From an uncultured Oscillospiraceae bacterium (lineage in GTDB: Bacteria; Bacillota; Clostridia; Oscillospirales; Acutalibacteraceae): DNA of 64,000 bases. Positions 48,696-57,999 of this stretch are shown one piece after another; the first letter of the stretch is position 1; each line of letters begins with the position of its first letter. The notes below the pieces were generated by a model. That model made no database searches, had not been told where the DNA came from, and was given only the letters and a program-made list of their open reading frames with translations. The stretch spans positions 62,001-126,000 of the forward strand of contig CATXDC010000002.1 in NCBI GenBank assembly GCA_958366985.1, in the 5' to 3' direction. Made by a program: the position numbers and the translations under genes.

Positions 48696-51425
48696 ATGGG
48701 ACTTTTAAAAAAGCTGTTCGGTGATTACTCCACCAAGGAGGTAAAGCGTATAAATCCGCTTAAGGACAAGGTTCTTGCACTTGAGTCAACATATGCTGCT
48801 TACACCGACGCAGAGCTGAAGGCAATGACACCTAAATTCAAAGAGCGTCTTGCCGCAGGTGAAACCCTTGATGATATTTTACCCGAAGCTTTCGCAGTGT
48901 GCCGTGAGGCATCATGGAGAGTTCTTGGCATGAAGCATTTCCCCGTACAGATAATCGGCGGAATCATTCTTCATCAGGGCAGAATTGCGGAAATGAAAAC
49001 AGGTGAAGGTAAAACACTTGTTGCAACTCTTCCTGCATATCTTAACGCCCTTTCGGGAAAAGGCGTACACATTGTTACGGTCAACGATTACCTTGCACGC
49101 CGTGACTCTGAGTGGATGGGCAAGCTTTACCGTTTCCTCGGTCTTGAAGTAGGTCTTATTGTTCACGGACTTGACAACAAGCAGCGCCGTGAGGCTTATG
49201 CAGCAGACATCACATACGGTACAAACAATGAGATGGGCTTTGACTATCTTCGTGACAACATGGTTCCCTATAAAGAGGGAAAGGTACAGCGTGGTCACTA
49301 TTATGCCGTAGTAGATGAGGTTGACTCAATCCTTATTGATGAGGCGAGAACACCTCTTATTATTTCAGGACGTGGTGACCAGTCCACAGATCTTTACCGC
49401 CTTGCAAATGATTTTGCAAAGAAACTCAAAATGGTAAAGGTTACAGAGATCGACACCAAAAAGGATGTTGAATCAGAAGTTGACGGCGACTATATAGTTG
49501 ACGAAAAGGCAAAGACCGCAACTCTTACAAGAAGCGGTGTTGAAAAGGCAGAAAAGGCTTTCGGTATTGAAAACCTTATGGATGCCGAAAACATGACCCT
49601 TCAGCATCATATCAATCAGGCTATTAAAGCTATCGGCGTAATGCACAGAGATATAGACTATGTTGTCAAAGATGGACAGGTTCTCATCGTTGACGAGTTT
49701 ACCGGACGTATCATGCTTGGCAGACGCTATAACGAAGGACTTCATCAGGCTATAGAAGCAAAAGAGGGAGTAAAGGTTGAGCACGAGTCCAAAACTCTTG
49801 CAACAATCACATTCCAGAACTACTTCCGTCTTTATGATAAGCTTGCCGGTATGACCGGTACAGCTATGACCGAAAGCGAAGAGTTCGGTGAAATCTATAA
49901 GCTTGACGTTGTGGAAATTCCCACAAACAAGCCCATGATAAGAAAGGACAACAACGACGTTGTCTATAAAACAGAAAAGGCAAAGTTTAATGCAGTTATA
50001 GATCAGATAGAACAGTGCCATGCAAAAGGACAGCCTGTTCTTGTCGGTACAATTTCAATTGAGAAATCAGAAGTTCTCTCTGCAATGCTCAAGCGCAAGG
50101 GAATAAAGCATGAAGTTCTCAACGCAAAGTACCATGAAAAGGAAGCTGAGATAATCGCTCAGGCAGGTAAATTCGGTTCAGTTACAATCGCTACCAACAT
50201 GGCAGGACGTGGTACCGATATTATGCTCGGCGGTAACTCAGAGTTCCTTGCAAAAGCAGAAATGCGCCGCATGGGAATTCCAGAAGAGCTTATTGTTGAG
50301 GCAACAGGCTTTGCTGATACAGACAATCAGGAAATCCTTGATGCAAGAAAGACATTTGCTGAACTCGAAAAGAAATATAAGGATGAAATAGGCGAAGAGG
50401 CTGATAAGGTAAGAGAAGCCGGCGGACTTTTCATCATTGGTACAGAGCGTCACGAGTCAAGACGTATTGATAACCAGCTTCGTGGACGTGCAGGACGTCA
50501 GGGTGACCCCGGTGAAAGCAGATTTTTCCTGAGCCTTGAAGACGATCTTCTCAGACTTTTCGGCGGCGATCGTGTTACAAGGATAATGGATACAATTACA
50601 AGTGAAGAGGATATTCCTCTTGAGATCAAGGCTCTTACAAATATCATAGAGAGCGCTCAGAAGAAGATTGAGTCAAGAAACTTTGCAATCCGTAAGAACG
50701 TTCTCCAGTACGACGACGTTATGAACCGTCAGCGTGAGCTTATCTATGATCAGAGAAATAAGGTTCTTGACGGTGAGAATCTCAAAGATTCCATTATGCA
50801 TATGCTTGATGAAACCGTTACAGATGCTATTGACTTCTACTGTCCCAAGGCACTTCCCGCTGATGAGTGGAATCTTGAAGGACTCAGAGAGAAATTTGCA
50901 GGCTGGATAAAGACCGATTATGATCTCGCAAATCACGAAACCTTCAACCGTGATGAGGCTGCAAAGGCTCTCATCGAAGAGGGACATAGAGCTTATGAAG
51001 CCCGTGAAGAAGAGCTGGGCGAGAAGATCATGCGTGATCTTGAGCGCAAAATCCTCCTTTACAACGTTGACGTTAAGTGGATGGATCACATCGACGCTAT
51101 GGACGAGCTCAAGAGAGGTATTGGACTGAGAGCTTACGGTCAGCATGACCCTGTTGTGGAGTACCGCAGCGAAGGCTTCGATATGTTCGACGAGATGACA
51201 CGTTCTATTAGAGAGGATACAGTAAAGCTTCTCCTTACAGTCAGAGTTGCCAGCGAAGAAGATGTAAAGCGTGAGCAGGCTGCAAAGGTTACATCTGAAA
51301 GCGGAGCATCAGACGGTTCGGAAAAGGGCAGAACTGTCCGTAAAGGCAAAAAGATAGGCAGAAATGATCCCTGTCCCTGCGGAAGCGGCAAAAAATACAA
51401 AAAGTGCTGCGGACGTGACGAGTAA
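48696..51425 (+). CDS. secA: preprotein translocase ATPase SecA
   Basis: The motor ATPase that pushes preproteins through SecYEG. The 909-residue protein opens GLLKKLFGDYSTKEVKRINP. It carries Walker A MKTGEGKTLVATLPAYL (about 100), the motif VDSILIDEARTPLIISG, RQGDPGESRFFLS in NBF-2, and the C-terminal zinc-binding tail NDPCPCGSGKKYKKCCG. The start at 48696 has GAGGTG 9 bases upstream; an earlier in-frame TTG/ATG at 48639 falls in the leader hairpin. It is transcribed alone. Confidence 0.97.
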   Translation: MGLLKKLFGDYSTKEVKRINPLKDKVLALESTYAAYTDAELKAMTPKFKERLAAGETLDDILPEAFAVCREASWRVLGMKHFPVQIIGGIILHQGRIAEMKTGEGKTLVATLPAYLNALSGKGVHIVTVNDYLARRDSEWMGKLYRFLGLEVGLIVHGLDNKQRREAYAADITYGTNNEMGFDYLRDNMVPYKEGKVQRGHYYAVVDEVDSILIDEARTPLIISGRGDQSTDLYRLANDFAKKLKMVKVTEIDTKKDVESEVDGDYIVDEKAKTATLTRSGVEKAEKAFGIENLMDAENMTLQHHINQAIKAIGVMHRDIDYVVKDGQVLIVDEFTGRIMLGRRYNEGLHQAIEAKEGVKVEHESKTLATITFQNYFRLYDKLAGMTGTAMTESEEFGEIYKLDVVEIPTNKPMIRKDNNDVVYKTEKAKFNAVIDQIEQCHAKGQPVLVGTISIEKSEVLSAMLKRKGIKHEVLNAKYHEKEAEIIAQAGKFGSVTIATNMAGRGTDIMLGGNSEFLAKAEMRRMGIPEELIVEATGFADTDNQEILDARKTFAELEKKYKDEIGEEADKVREAGGLFIIGTERHESRRIDNQLRGRAGRQGDPGESRFFLSLEDDLLRLFGGDRVTRIMDTITSEEDIPLEIKALTNIIESAQKKIESRNFAIRKNVLQYDDVMNRQRELIYDQRNKVLDGENLKDSIMHMLDETVTDAIDFYCPKALPADEWNLEGLREKFAGWIKTDYDLANHETFNRDEAAKALIEEGHRAYEAREEELGEKIMRDLERKILLYNVDVKWMDHIDAMDELKRGIGLRAYGQHDPVVEYRSEGFDMFDEMTRSIREDTVKLLLTVRVASEEDVKREQAAKVTSESGASDGSEKGRTVRKGKKIGRNDPCPCGSGKKYKKCCGRDE

Positions 51426-51443
51426 GAGCAATATGAGAAAAGA

Positions 51444-51477
51444 CCACCTTTGGATTCCTTTGGGAGTTCAAAGGTGG
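51444..51477 (+). terminator. hairpin after secA
   Basis: CCACCTTTG pairs with CAAAGGTGG around a 16-base loop, 18 bases after the stop. The T-run (TTTT) comes only 12 bases later, so it is a modest terminator. Confidence 0.55.
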
Positions 51478-51526
51478 AATTGGGTTTTATACCTATATGC
51501 GGCAAATATTATGGAAAGGTGAATTT

Positions 51527-52375
51527 ATGAAAAACAGAAAGTTCTCTAAAATTTCTTTGACCGCAGCGTTTTTAATTTTGATAGTATCAATTACTGTTGC
51601 TTTCTTTACATCATGCAGAGATAATGAAAGATTATCAGAAACCGATTCAACATCCGATGAAGTGCTGACAAGTGATTTTTCAGAAGAAAAGGTTACTCAG
51701 ACTGAGCCGGAGTCCGAATCAGAAACGGAAGCAACTGAGGAATCCATCACTAAAAAAGATTTGTACACCATTCCTGATGAGCCTTACTATGGCAAAGAGC
51801 TTAATCCTGTCAAATTTGATGAGGATAAATGGTATCTCACTTTTGTAAATAAAAACTATGTTTTGCCGGAGGATTATAAGCCGCAGCTTTCCGAGACGCT
51901 TTTCAGAACTTACTGTCAGCTTGATGTAAGATGCGCTCCTTATTATATAGAAATGTATAACGCAGCTTTGAAAGACGGATGCTATCTTACTCCGTTTTCA
52001 GGTTACAGACGCATTTCAACTCAGAAAAGCAATTTCGAAAAAGAAATTGCTGGTTATCTTAAAAAGGGATACACCTTCGACGAAGCTTATGATAAAGCCG
52101 CTACAAATATTCTGCCTCCCGGAACCAGCGAACACAATCTGGGACTTGCCATGGATATAGTGAGCATAAACCATAATTTCGATCAGTCAAAAGAGTTTAA
52201 ATGGCTCATGGAGCATGCGGCGGAATACGGATTTATACTTCGCTATCCTGCCGATAAAACAGATATAACAGGAGTTCAGTATGAGCCGTGGCACTGGCGT
52301 TATGTAGGCAAGGAAGCTGCAACCGAAATCATGTCAAAGGGAATAACCCTTGAAGAATATTTAGGTTTAGCTTAA
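51527..52375 (+). CDS. VanY-type D-alanyl-D-alanine carboxypeptidase, membrane-attached
   Basis: A 282-residue cell-wall peptidase of family M15B. A signal/anchor (SLTAAFLILIVSITVAFF) ends in a near-lipobox TSC (Cys near residue 29), and a long acidic Ser/Glu/Thr linker follows (about 30-80). The zinc site motifs are GTSEHNLGLAMD (His and Asp ligands) and EPWHWRYVG (third His). Such enzymes trim the last D-Ala of peptidoglycan stem peptides. AAAGGTG lies before the ATG at 51527. No van resistance genes are adjacent, so a housekeeping role is likely. Confidence 0.9.
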   Translation: MKNRKFSKISLTAAFLILIVSITVAFFTSCRDNERLSETDSTSDEVLTSDFSEEKVTQTEPESESETEATEESITKKDLYTIPDEPYYGKELNPVKFDEDKWYLTFVNKNYVLPEDYKPQLSETLFRTYCQLDVRCAPYYIEMYNAALKDGCYLTPFSGYRRISTQKSNFEKEIAGYLKKGYTFDEAYDKAATNILPPGTSEHNLGLAMDIVSINHNFDQSKEFKWLMEHAAEYGFILRYPADKTDITGVQYEPWHWRYVGKEAATEIMSKGITLEEYLGLA

Positions 52376-52383
52376 TAAAAGTG

Positions 52384-52412
52384 TTGACAACGCTATATAA
52401 GAGTGATAAAAT
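52384..52412 (+). promoter_or_regulatory. infC operon promoter
   Basis: A perfect TTGACA, a 17-base spacer and TAAAAT lie about 170 bases before infC. Confidence 0.75.
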
Positions 52413-52419
52413 ATCATAG

Positions 52420-52568
52420 CACAACAAAGCAGAACAGCACCGTTCTCACCCTCGGGGCAAAGCTCGACGGGGGTCAATATTAAACAGGTTCTCCTTTTAG
52501 GGGATAGTTTCGTATTGCAGGCACGGGCGGTTTTCTGTCCGTGCTTTAATTATTACCAGAAAGGTTTT
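52420..52568 (+). ncRNA. infC-rpmI-rplT leader, probable L20-type autoregulatory leader
   Basis: The 150-base untranslated leader contains a GC-rich fold (ACCCTCGGGGC ... CGACGGGGGT, about 52450-52477) and a terminator-like hairpin GCACGG / CCGTGC (52521-52544) followed by TTTAATTATT. In Bacillus the same operon is attenuated when L20 binds its leader. The position and the terminator support that model here; the L20-binding fold itself was not worked out. Confidence 0.6.
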
Positions 52569-52582
52569 GGAGGTGCTTGACC

Positions 52583-53101
52583 ATTAGCAACAAGGAAATG
52601 CAAATCAATGAAGAAATCCGTGACAAAGAGATCAGGGTTATAACCGATTCCGGTGAACAGCTGGGTATTATGTCGGCAAAAGAGGCTTTTAAAATTGCCG
52701 TGGAGAGAAATCTCGATCTCGTAAAAATTGCCCCTCAGGCGACACCGCCGGTGTGCAAAATAATGGACTACGGCAAATACCGTTTTGAGCAGGCAAAGCG
52801 TGAAAAAGAAGCAAAAAAGAATCAGCGGGTAATTGAGATTAAAGAAATCAGACTTTCGCTCAACATTGACACGCATGACTTTGAAACAAAGGTCGGCCAT
52901 GCTATGCGCTTTCTTAGTTCCGGCAATAAGGTAAAGGTTTCAATCCGTTTCAGAGGCAGAGAGATGGCTCATCCGGAAAGCGGACTTGATATTATGAAAC
53001 GTTTTGCCGATGCCTGTGCTGAAAAGGGAACTGTTGAAAAGCCTGCAAAGCTTGAAGGCCGTTCAATGCTGATGTTCATTTCACCGAAGTCAACCAAGTA
53101 A
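52583..53101 (+). CDS. infC: translation initiation factor IF-3, with ATT start codon
   Basis: IF-3 binds the 30S subunit and checks start codons. The 172-residue protein opens ISNKEMQINEEIRDKEIRVI and contains APQATPPVCKIMDYGKYRFE and IKEIRLSLNIDTHDF. GGAGGTG (52569-52575) lies 7 bases before an in-frame ATT at 52583, while a TTG at 52577 is only 1 base from it. AUU starts are the known device by which IF-3 limits its own synthesis in E. coli and others, so ATT is favoured. rpmI follows after 18 bases. Confidence 0.93.
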   Translation: MSNKEMQINEEIRDKEIRVITDSGEQLGIMSAKEAFKIAVERNLDLVKIAPQATPPVCKIMDYGKYRFEQAKREKEAKKNQRVIEIKEIRLSLNIDTHDFETKVGHAMRFLSSGNKVKVSIRFRGREMAHPESGLDIMKRFADACAEKGTVEKPAKLEGRSMLMFISPKSTK

Positions 53102-53119
53102 TTAGGGAGGAATTCTAAT

Positions 53120-53317
53120 ATGCCTAAGATTAAGACTCACAGCGGAGCTAAAAAGCGCTTTAAGCTTTCTAAGAACGGAAAGCCCATCAGAGCCCATGCA
53201 AATAAGTCACATATCCTTACAAAGAAGAACACAAAGCGTAAGAGAAATCTTCGCAAGACATCTGTTGCCGATACAACAAACGTAAGACAGATTAAGCGTC
53301 TTATCCCCTATAAATAA
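53120..53317 (+). CDS. rpmI: 50S ribosomal protein L35
   Basis: A 65-residue basic protein, MPKIKTHSGAKKRFKLSKNG, ending VRQIKRLIPYK, with the usual HANKSHILTKK core. It lies between infC and rplT with AGGGAGGA before ATG, the universal order. Confidence 0.98.
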   Translation: MPKIKTHSGAKKRFKLSKNGKPIRAHANKSHILTKKNTKRKRNLRKTSVADTTNVRQIKRLIPYK

Positions 53318-53356
53318 GGCGTAAGGTTCAATTAACAATAACGGAGGTACTTATAA

Positions 53357-53713
53357 ATGGCTCGTATTAAAGGTGCGATGATGACTCGCAAAAGAAGAAA
53401 TAAAGTATTAAGACTTGCAAAGGGCTACTACGGCTCAAAGAGCAAGCTTTTCAAGACAGCTAAGCAGGCTGTTATGAAGTCCGGCCAGTACGCTTACATT
53501 GGCCGTAAGCAGAAGAAGCGTGATTTCCGTCGTCTTTGGATCACAAGAATTTCTGCTGCTGCAAAGATGAACGGCATGAACTATTCAACCTTCATCAACG
53601 GACTTAAGAAGGCAGGCGTTACACTTAACCGTAAAATGCTTTCTGAAATCGCTATCAGCGATCCCGCTGCATTTACAGCTCTTGCTGAGCAGGCAAAGGC
53701 AGCTCTCAACTAA
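53357..53713 (+). CDS. rplT: 50S ribosomal protein L20
   Basis: A 118-residue protein with the start ARIKGAMMTRKRRNKVLRLA, RKQKKRDFRRLWITRISAAA and YSTFINGLKKAGVTLNRKM. L20 is an assembly protein of 23S rRNA and, in related bacteria, the repressor of its own operon. GGAGG lies 10 bases before ATG. Confidence 0.98.
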   Translation: MARIKGAMMTRKRRNKVLRLAKGYYGSKSKLFKTAKQAVMKSGQYAYIGRKQKKRDFRRLWITRISAAAKMNGMNYSTFINGLKKAGVTLNRKMLSEIAISDPAAFTALAEQAKAALN

Positions 53714-53794
53714 TTAAAAAATTACGCTCGAGGCACACCCTCGGGCGTTCTTTTCTTTAAAATCAAGGATAGTTTCACTAAGGCGGTAATATAA

Positions 53795-54583
53795 ATGCAG
53801 TATATTTCATCCCGTTCAAATGAAAAAATAAAACAGCTTGTTAAGCTGGGCGCATCGTCAAAGCAGCGCCGTGAGCAGGGACTTTTTGTCCTTGAGGGAG
53901 CTCGGCTTTGCTTTGACGGGGCGATAAGCTCTGCGGAAATAGAGAGCGCATTTTTTACTGAAGATGCCCTTAAAAAGTATGAATCCTATGCTAAGACTAT
54001 AGAAGAAAAGGCTAAAAATGTATATAAGATTTCCGAAGAGGTAAGTCTTGCTCTTTCCGATACAAAATCACCTCAGGGAGTTTTCTGCCTTTGCAAGAAA
54101 AAACAGCGCGGTGCTTCCGAGATAGATTATAACGGCTGCTATATAGCTCTCGATAATCTTCAGGATCCGTCAAATTTGGGAGCTGCCGCAAGAACGGCGG
54201 AAGCTCTCGGAATAGACGGACTTATTGTCAGCGGCGGATGCGATATATACAGTCCCAAGGCACAGCGTGCGGCTATGGGTGCGCTTATAAGAATAAACGT
54301 AATTGAAATTTTATCTCTTTCTGAGTTTATAACCGATTGCCGCAGTAAGGGCATGAAAACCTATGCTTCAACTCCTATGGCTGATTCCATTAAAATAGAT
54401 GAAGCGGATTTTTCAGGTGGAGTTATTTGCGTTATAGGAAATGAAGGAGCAGGGGTAAGCGAAGAAGTGTTTGCAGCCTGTGAAAATAAAGTTACAATTC
54501 CCATGGCAGGAAGAGCGGAATCCCTTAACGCCTCTGCGGCGGCATCTATAATAATGTGGGAGCTTGTAAAGGGGAGAAAATAA
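53795..54583 (+). CDS. TrmH/SpoU family RNA 2'-O-methyltransferase
   Basis: A 262-residue SPOUT methyltransferase using S-adenosylmethionine on rRNA or tRNA. An N-terminal substrate-binding domain (SRSNEKIKQLVKLGASSKQR, about 4-70) precedes the knotted catalytic domain. That domain has motif 1 LDNLQDPSNLGAAARTAEAL (about 117-136), motif 2 CVIGNEGAGVSEEV (about 212) and motif 3 IPMAGRAESLNASAAASI (about 230). The position after rplT is common in Firmicutes (YsgA-like); the target nucleotide is unknown. It ends 1 base before dprA, so the two are coupled. Confidence 0.92.
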   Translation: MQYISSRSNEKIKQLVKLGASSKQRREQGLFVLEGARLCFDGAISSAEIESAFFTEDALKKYESYAKTIEEKAKNVYKISEEVSLALSDTKSPQGVFCLCKKKQRGASEIDYNGCYIALDNLQDPSNLGAAARTAEALGIDGLIVSGGCDIYSPKAQRAAMGALIRINVIEILSLSEFITDCRSKGMKTYASTPMADSIKIDEADFSGGVICVIGNEGAGVSEEVFAACENKVTIPMAGRAESLNASAAASIIMWELVKGRK

Positions 54584-54584
54584 T

Positions 54585-55877
54585 ATGCATGAGGAACTTT
54601 ACTGGATATGGATACAGTGCGCTTTGGGTGCTGGGGCAAAGCTCAGTGATATAATCAGCGCCTTTGGCAGTATGAGTCAGCTTTATGTTGCCACTCCTGA
54701 AGATCGCAGAGAAAGCGGAGTTCTCACAAGAAATCAGATTAAGAAAATCGAAACCACGCCCCTTGAAAAAGCGGCTGAAATTGAGATGATATGCCGTAAA
54801 AACGGCTGGCATATAGTTACCCCCGAAAGCGAAAATTATCCAAGTGCCTTTCGTGAGCTGGACGATTTTCCCGCAGCGCTCTATGTTGACGGGGATCCGT
54901 CTGTCCTTTCCTCTCCTGCGGCGGTTGGTATGGTAGGTACGAGAAAAGCGTCGAGCTATGCAATTGACATTGCTCACCGACTTTCTGCAGAGCTTGCAGC
55001 AGCGGGAATTACCGTTGTAAGCGGCGGAGCTTTGGGCGTTGATTCAGCCTGTCATAACGGAGCAATGATAGTTGATGGCAAAACGGTGGCATTTATAGGC
55101 TGCGGTCTCGGAACAGATTATCTTATGGAGAATGAACCTTTAAGAAGAGCTGTTTCACAGCACGGAGCCGTAGTTTCAGAGTTTCCTCCGTTTTTTGCAG
55201 CTTCTTCAAGAACATTTCCCGTGAGAAACAGGCTGGTTTCTGGCATAAGCCGCTGTGTGATAGTAATAGAAGCAGGCGAAAGAAGCGGATCACTTATAAC
55301 TGCACGTCTTGCCTCGGAACAGGGCAGACTTGTTTACGCAGTACCCGGCGATGTGCTCAGCTCAAGCTATCTTGGAACCAATAAACTTATAGAGCAGGGA
55401 GCAAAGCCCCTCTTTACTGCCAATGAAATAATAAGCGTATATGAGATGTATTATCCTGAGCTTATAGTCAATGACGGGGAAGAAATTCCCATAAGCAAAT
55501 GCCGTAAATTTATAGGAGCAGCAAATAAAATAGATAATAAGAACAACAACGGGTACTTGAATAATTTAGGAAAATCATATACTATAAAAGATAAAGCGGA
55601 TTTTTCCCGGGATGCGGCAGATACTTTTGTGCCGAAAAACGAGGAGAAAGAAGAAGAATTTCTTTCTGATGAAAAGCCTGAAGCTCCTGTTGGACTCAGC
55701 GATATAGGGCTGAAAGTGTACTCTGTTCTCGACAGGGACGGCAAATCCGCAGACGAAATAGCTGTGGAGCTTAATGAAAGCTTTACTGCTGTCATAACCG
55801 CTCTTACAGAACTGGAACTTTCCGGTGCGGCAGAGTGCATAAGCGGCAAACGCTATATATTTTCAATAAACAAATAA
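54585..55877 (+). CDS. dprA: DNA processing protein DprA
   Basis: DprA loads RecA onto incoming single-stranded DNA during natural transformation. The 430-residue protein has an N-terminal SAM-like region and a Rossmann core (about 65-290): VGMVGTRKASSYAIDIAHRL, VSGGALGVDSACHNGA, FPVRNRLVSGISRCVIVIEA and SGSLITARLASEQGRLVYA. A non-conserved Glu/Lys/Asn-rich linker (about 315-370) and a C-terminal winged helix (about 372-428, KSADEIAVELNESFTAV) follow. The gene lies between a SPOUT enzyme and topA, the common Firmicutes arrangement. Confidence 0.94.
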   Translation: MHEELYWIWIQCALGAGAKLSDIISAFGSMSQLYVATPEDRRESGVLTRNQIKKIETTPLEKAAEIEMICRKNGWHIVTPESENYPSAFRELDDFPAALYVDGDPSVLSSPAAVGMVGTRKASSYAIDIAHRLSAELAAAGITVVSGGALGVDSACHNGAMIVDGKTVAFIGCGLGTDYLMENEPLRRAVSQHGAVVSEFPPFFAASSRTFPVRNRLVSGISRCVIVIEAGERSGSLITARLASEQGRLVYAVPGDVLSSSYLGTNKLIEQGAKPLFTANEIISVYEMYYPELIVNDGEEIPISKCRKFIGAANKIDNKNNNGYLNNLGKSYTIKDKADFSRDAADTFVPKNEEKEEEFLSDEKPEAPVGLSDIGLKVYSVLDRDGKSADEIAVELNESFTAVITALTELELSGAAECISGKRYIFSINK

Positions 55878-55893
55878 ATGGGATGATTATAAT

Positions 55894-57999
55894 ATGTCTA
55901 AACTTGTAATTGTGGAGTCGCCGGCAAAGGCGAAGAGCATAAAAAAATATCTCGGTAAAGGCTATGAGGTTACCGCATCAATGGGTCATGTAAGGGATCT
56001 TCCCGCAGCAAGGCTCAGCGTTGATATAGATAACGACTTTGCCCCTAAGTATGCAATCATAAAGGGCAAAGAGAAATTCGTAAAAGAACTTAAAAAGACT
56101 GCCGCTGAAAGCGATGCGGTTTATCTTGCAACGGACCCTGACCGTGAGGGAGAGGCAATTTCATGGCATCTTGCCACAATTCTGGGACTTAATCCCGATG
56201 ATGCCAACAGGGTTACATTTAATGAAATTACAAAAACAGGTGTTACAAACGGAATGGAGCACCCGAGAGCCATTGATATCGACCTTGTAAATGCACAACA
56301 GGCAAGGCGTATCCTTGACAGACTTGTGGGTTATAAGCTCAGCCCCTTTGTTTCACAGAAAATAAGAAGAGGACTTTCAGCCGGACGTGTTCAGAGCGTT
56401 GCGGTGCGTCTTATTGTGGACAGAGAAAAGGAAATAAGAGCCTTTGTGCCTGAGGAATACTGGAGTCTTGATGCAAAGTTCACTGTTCCTCCTTCAAGAA
56501 AAGTGTTTATGGCGGCATTTTACGGCGATGAAACCGGAAAGGTAAAGATAACCTCCAAGGAACAGGCTGATAAATATTTAAGCCGTCTTGAGGGTGCATC
56601 ATATACTGTTTCAAATGTCAAAAAGGGTACAAGAAAGAGAAATCCCGCTCCGCCCTTTATTACTTCCACCCTCCAGCAGGAAGCTTCCCGCAGATTGGGA
56701 TTCCAGGCAAAGCGTACAATGAAAGTGGCTCAGGAACTTTACGAGGGCGTCGATGTTGCAGGCTACGGTTCAATGGGTCTTATAACCTACATGAGAACTG
56801 ACTCTCTTCGTATTTCCGAGGAGGCAAGAAGTCAGGGCTGCGCATATATCGGCGAAGCTTTCGGTAAGGAATATCTTCCGGAAAAGCCCGTTTACTTTAA
56901 ATCCCGTGCAAACGCTCAGGACGGACACGAGGCGATACGCCCCACTGTTCCCTCTCTTACTCCGGAACAGGCAAAAGCAAGCCTTACCTCCGACCAGTAT
57001 AAAATTTATAACCTTGTCTGGAAAAGATTTATGGCAAGCCTTATGGCTCCCTGCATTCAGAACACCGTAAAAGCGGAAATTGAAGCAAACGGCTGCATTT
57101 TCTCCGCCAGCGGATATACAGTTAAATTTGACGGCTATACCGTTCTGTATGATGACAGACAGGATGAAGAGGACAGCGGAAAGCTGCCGGAGCTCAAAAA
57201 AGGCGATGTATTAAAGCTCAAGGATTTAGTCGGCAATCAGCACTTTACACAGCCTCCGGCGAGATATACGGAAGCTTCTCTTATTAAAGCCCTTGAAGAA
57301 AACGGAATAGGTAGACCAAGCACCTACGCTTCCATAATTACAACTATTGTAAGCCGTGAGTATGTAAAGCGTGAGGGCAAGCAGCTTCATCCTACAGAGC
57401 TTGGCGAAGCCATGACAAAGCTTTTGGAGGAGAGATTCCCGAAAATTGTCAATGTAAAATTCACCGCAGAAATGGAAAGTTCTCTGGACGAAGTGGGCGA
57501 GGGCAAAGAGGATTATATTGCTATTCTCCACAAGTTCTATGATGATTTTGAAAAGACCCTCAAAAAGGCAAAAGCCGATATGGAGGGCGTAAAGATACAG
57601 CTCGAAGAGGATCAGACCGATATTCCCTGTGAGCTTTGCGGCAGAAACATGGTCGTAAAGGTGGGCAGATACGGTAAGTTCCTTGCTTGCCCAGGATATC
57701 CCGAGTGTAAAAATACAAAGCCTCTTGTCTTTGAAACAGGCGCAAAGTGTCCTGTCTGTGGCGGAAACGTCATTCAGAAAAAGACAAAGAGAGGCTATGC
57801 TTTCTACGGATGCAGCAATTATCCCAACTGTAACTTTATGACATGGGATGAACCCACAGGTGAAAACTGTCCTCAGTGCGGCAAATCTCTCTTTAAAAAG
57901 AGGGGCGGCATAGTCCATTGCCTTAATGAGGGCTGCGGATATTCCGTAACAGTTTCAAGAAGAAAGAAGAGCGCCGAAAAGACGGAGGAAAAAGAATGA
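55894..57999 (+). CDS. topA: DNA topoisomerase I
   Basis: A type IA topoisomerase that relaxes negative supercoils. The 701-residue protein begins with the Toprim domain (KLVIVESPAKAKSIKKYLG, then LATDPDREGEAISWHLA). The catalytic tyrosine lies in GLITYMRTDSLRIS (about residue 300). Three C-terminal zinc ribbons are present: CELCGRNM ... CPGYPEC, CPVCGGNV ... CSNYPNC and CPQCGKSL ... CLNEGC. It ends in a short Lys-rich tail. The stop overlaps the trmFO start by 4 bases (ATGA). Confidence 0.97.
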   Translation: MSKLVIVESPAKAKSIKKYLGKGYEVTASMGHVRDLPAARLSVDIDNDFAPKYAIIKGKEKFVKELKKTAAESDAVYLATDPDREGEAISWHLATILGLNPDDANRVTFNEITKTGVTNGMEHPRAIDIDLVNAQQARRILDRLVGYKLSPFVSQKIRRGLSAGRVQSVAVRLIVDREKEIRAFVPEEYWSLDAKFTVPPSRKVFMAAFYGDETGKVKITSKEQADKYLSRLEGASYTVSNVKKGTRKRNPAPPFITSTLQQEASRRLGFQAKRTMKVAQELYEGVDVAGYGSMGLITYMRTDSLRISEEARSQGCAYIGEAFGKEYLPEKPVYFKSRANAQDGHEAIRPTVPSLTPEQAKASLTSDQYKIYNLVWKRFMASLMAPCIQNTVKAEIEANGCIFSASGYTVKFDGYTVLYDDRQDEEDSGKLPELKKGDVLKLKDLVGNQHFTQPPARYTEASLIKALEENGIGRPSTYASIITTIVSREYVKREGKQLHPTELGEAMTKLLEERFPKIVNVKFTAEMESSLDEVGEGKEDYIAILHKFYDDFEKTLKKAKADMEGVKIQLEEDQTDIPCELCGRNMVVKVGRYGKFLACPGYPECKNTKPLVFETGAKCPVCGGNVIQKKTKRGYAFYGCSNYPNCNFMTWDEPTGENCPQCGKSLFKKRGGIVHCLNEGCGYSVTVSRRKKSAEKTEEKE

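Noticed and set aside
51527..52375. Vancomycin resistance gene vanY
   Set aside because: The peptidase motifs fit, but no vanH, vanA/B, vanX, vanR or vanS is adjacent, so a general D,D-carboxypeptidase is the safer call.
57226..57918. Long minus-strand open frame opposite topA
   Set aside because: It is antisense to the zinc-ribbon region of topA and has no ribosome site or recognisable domains.
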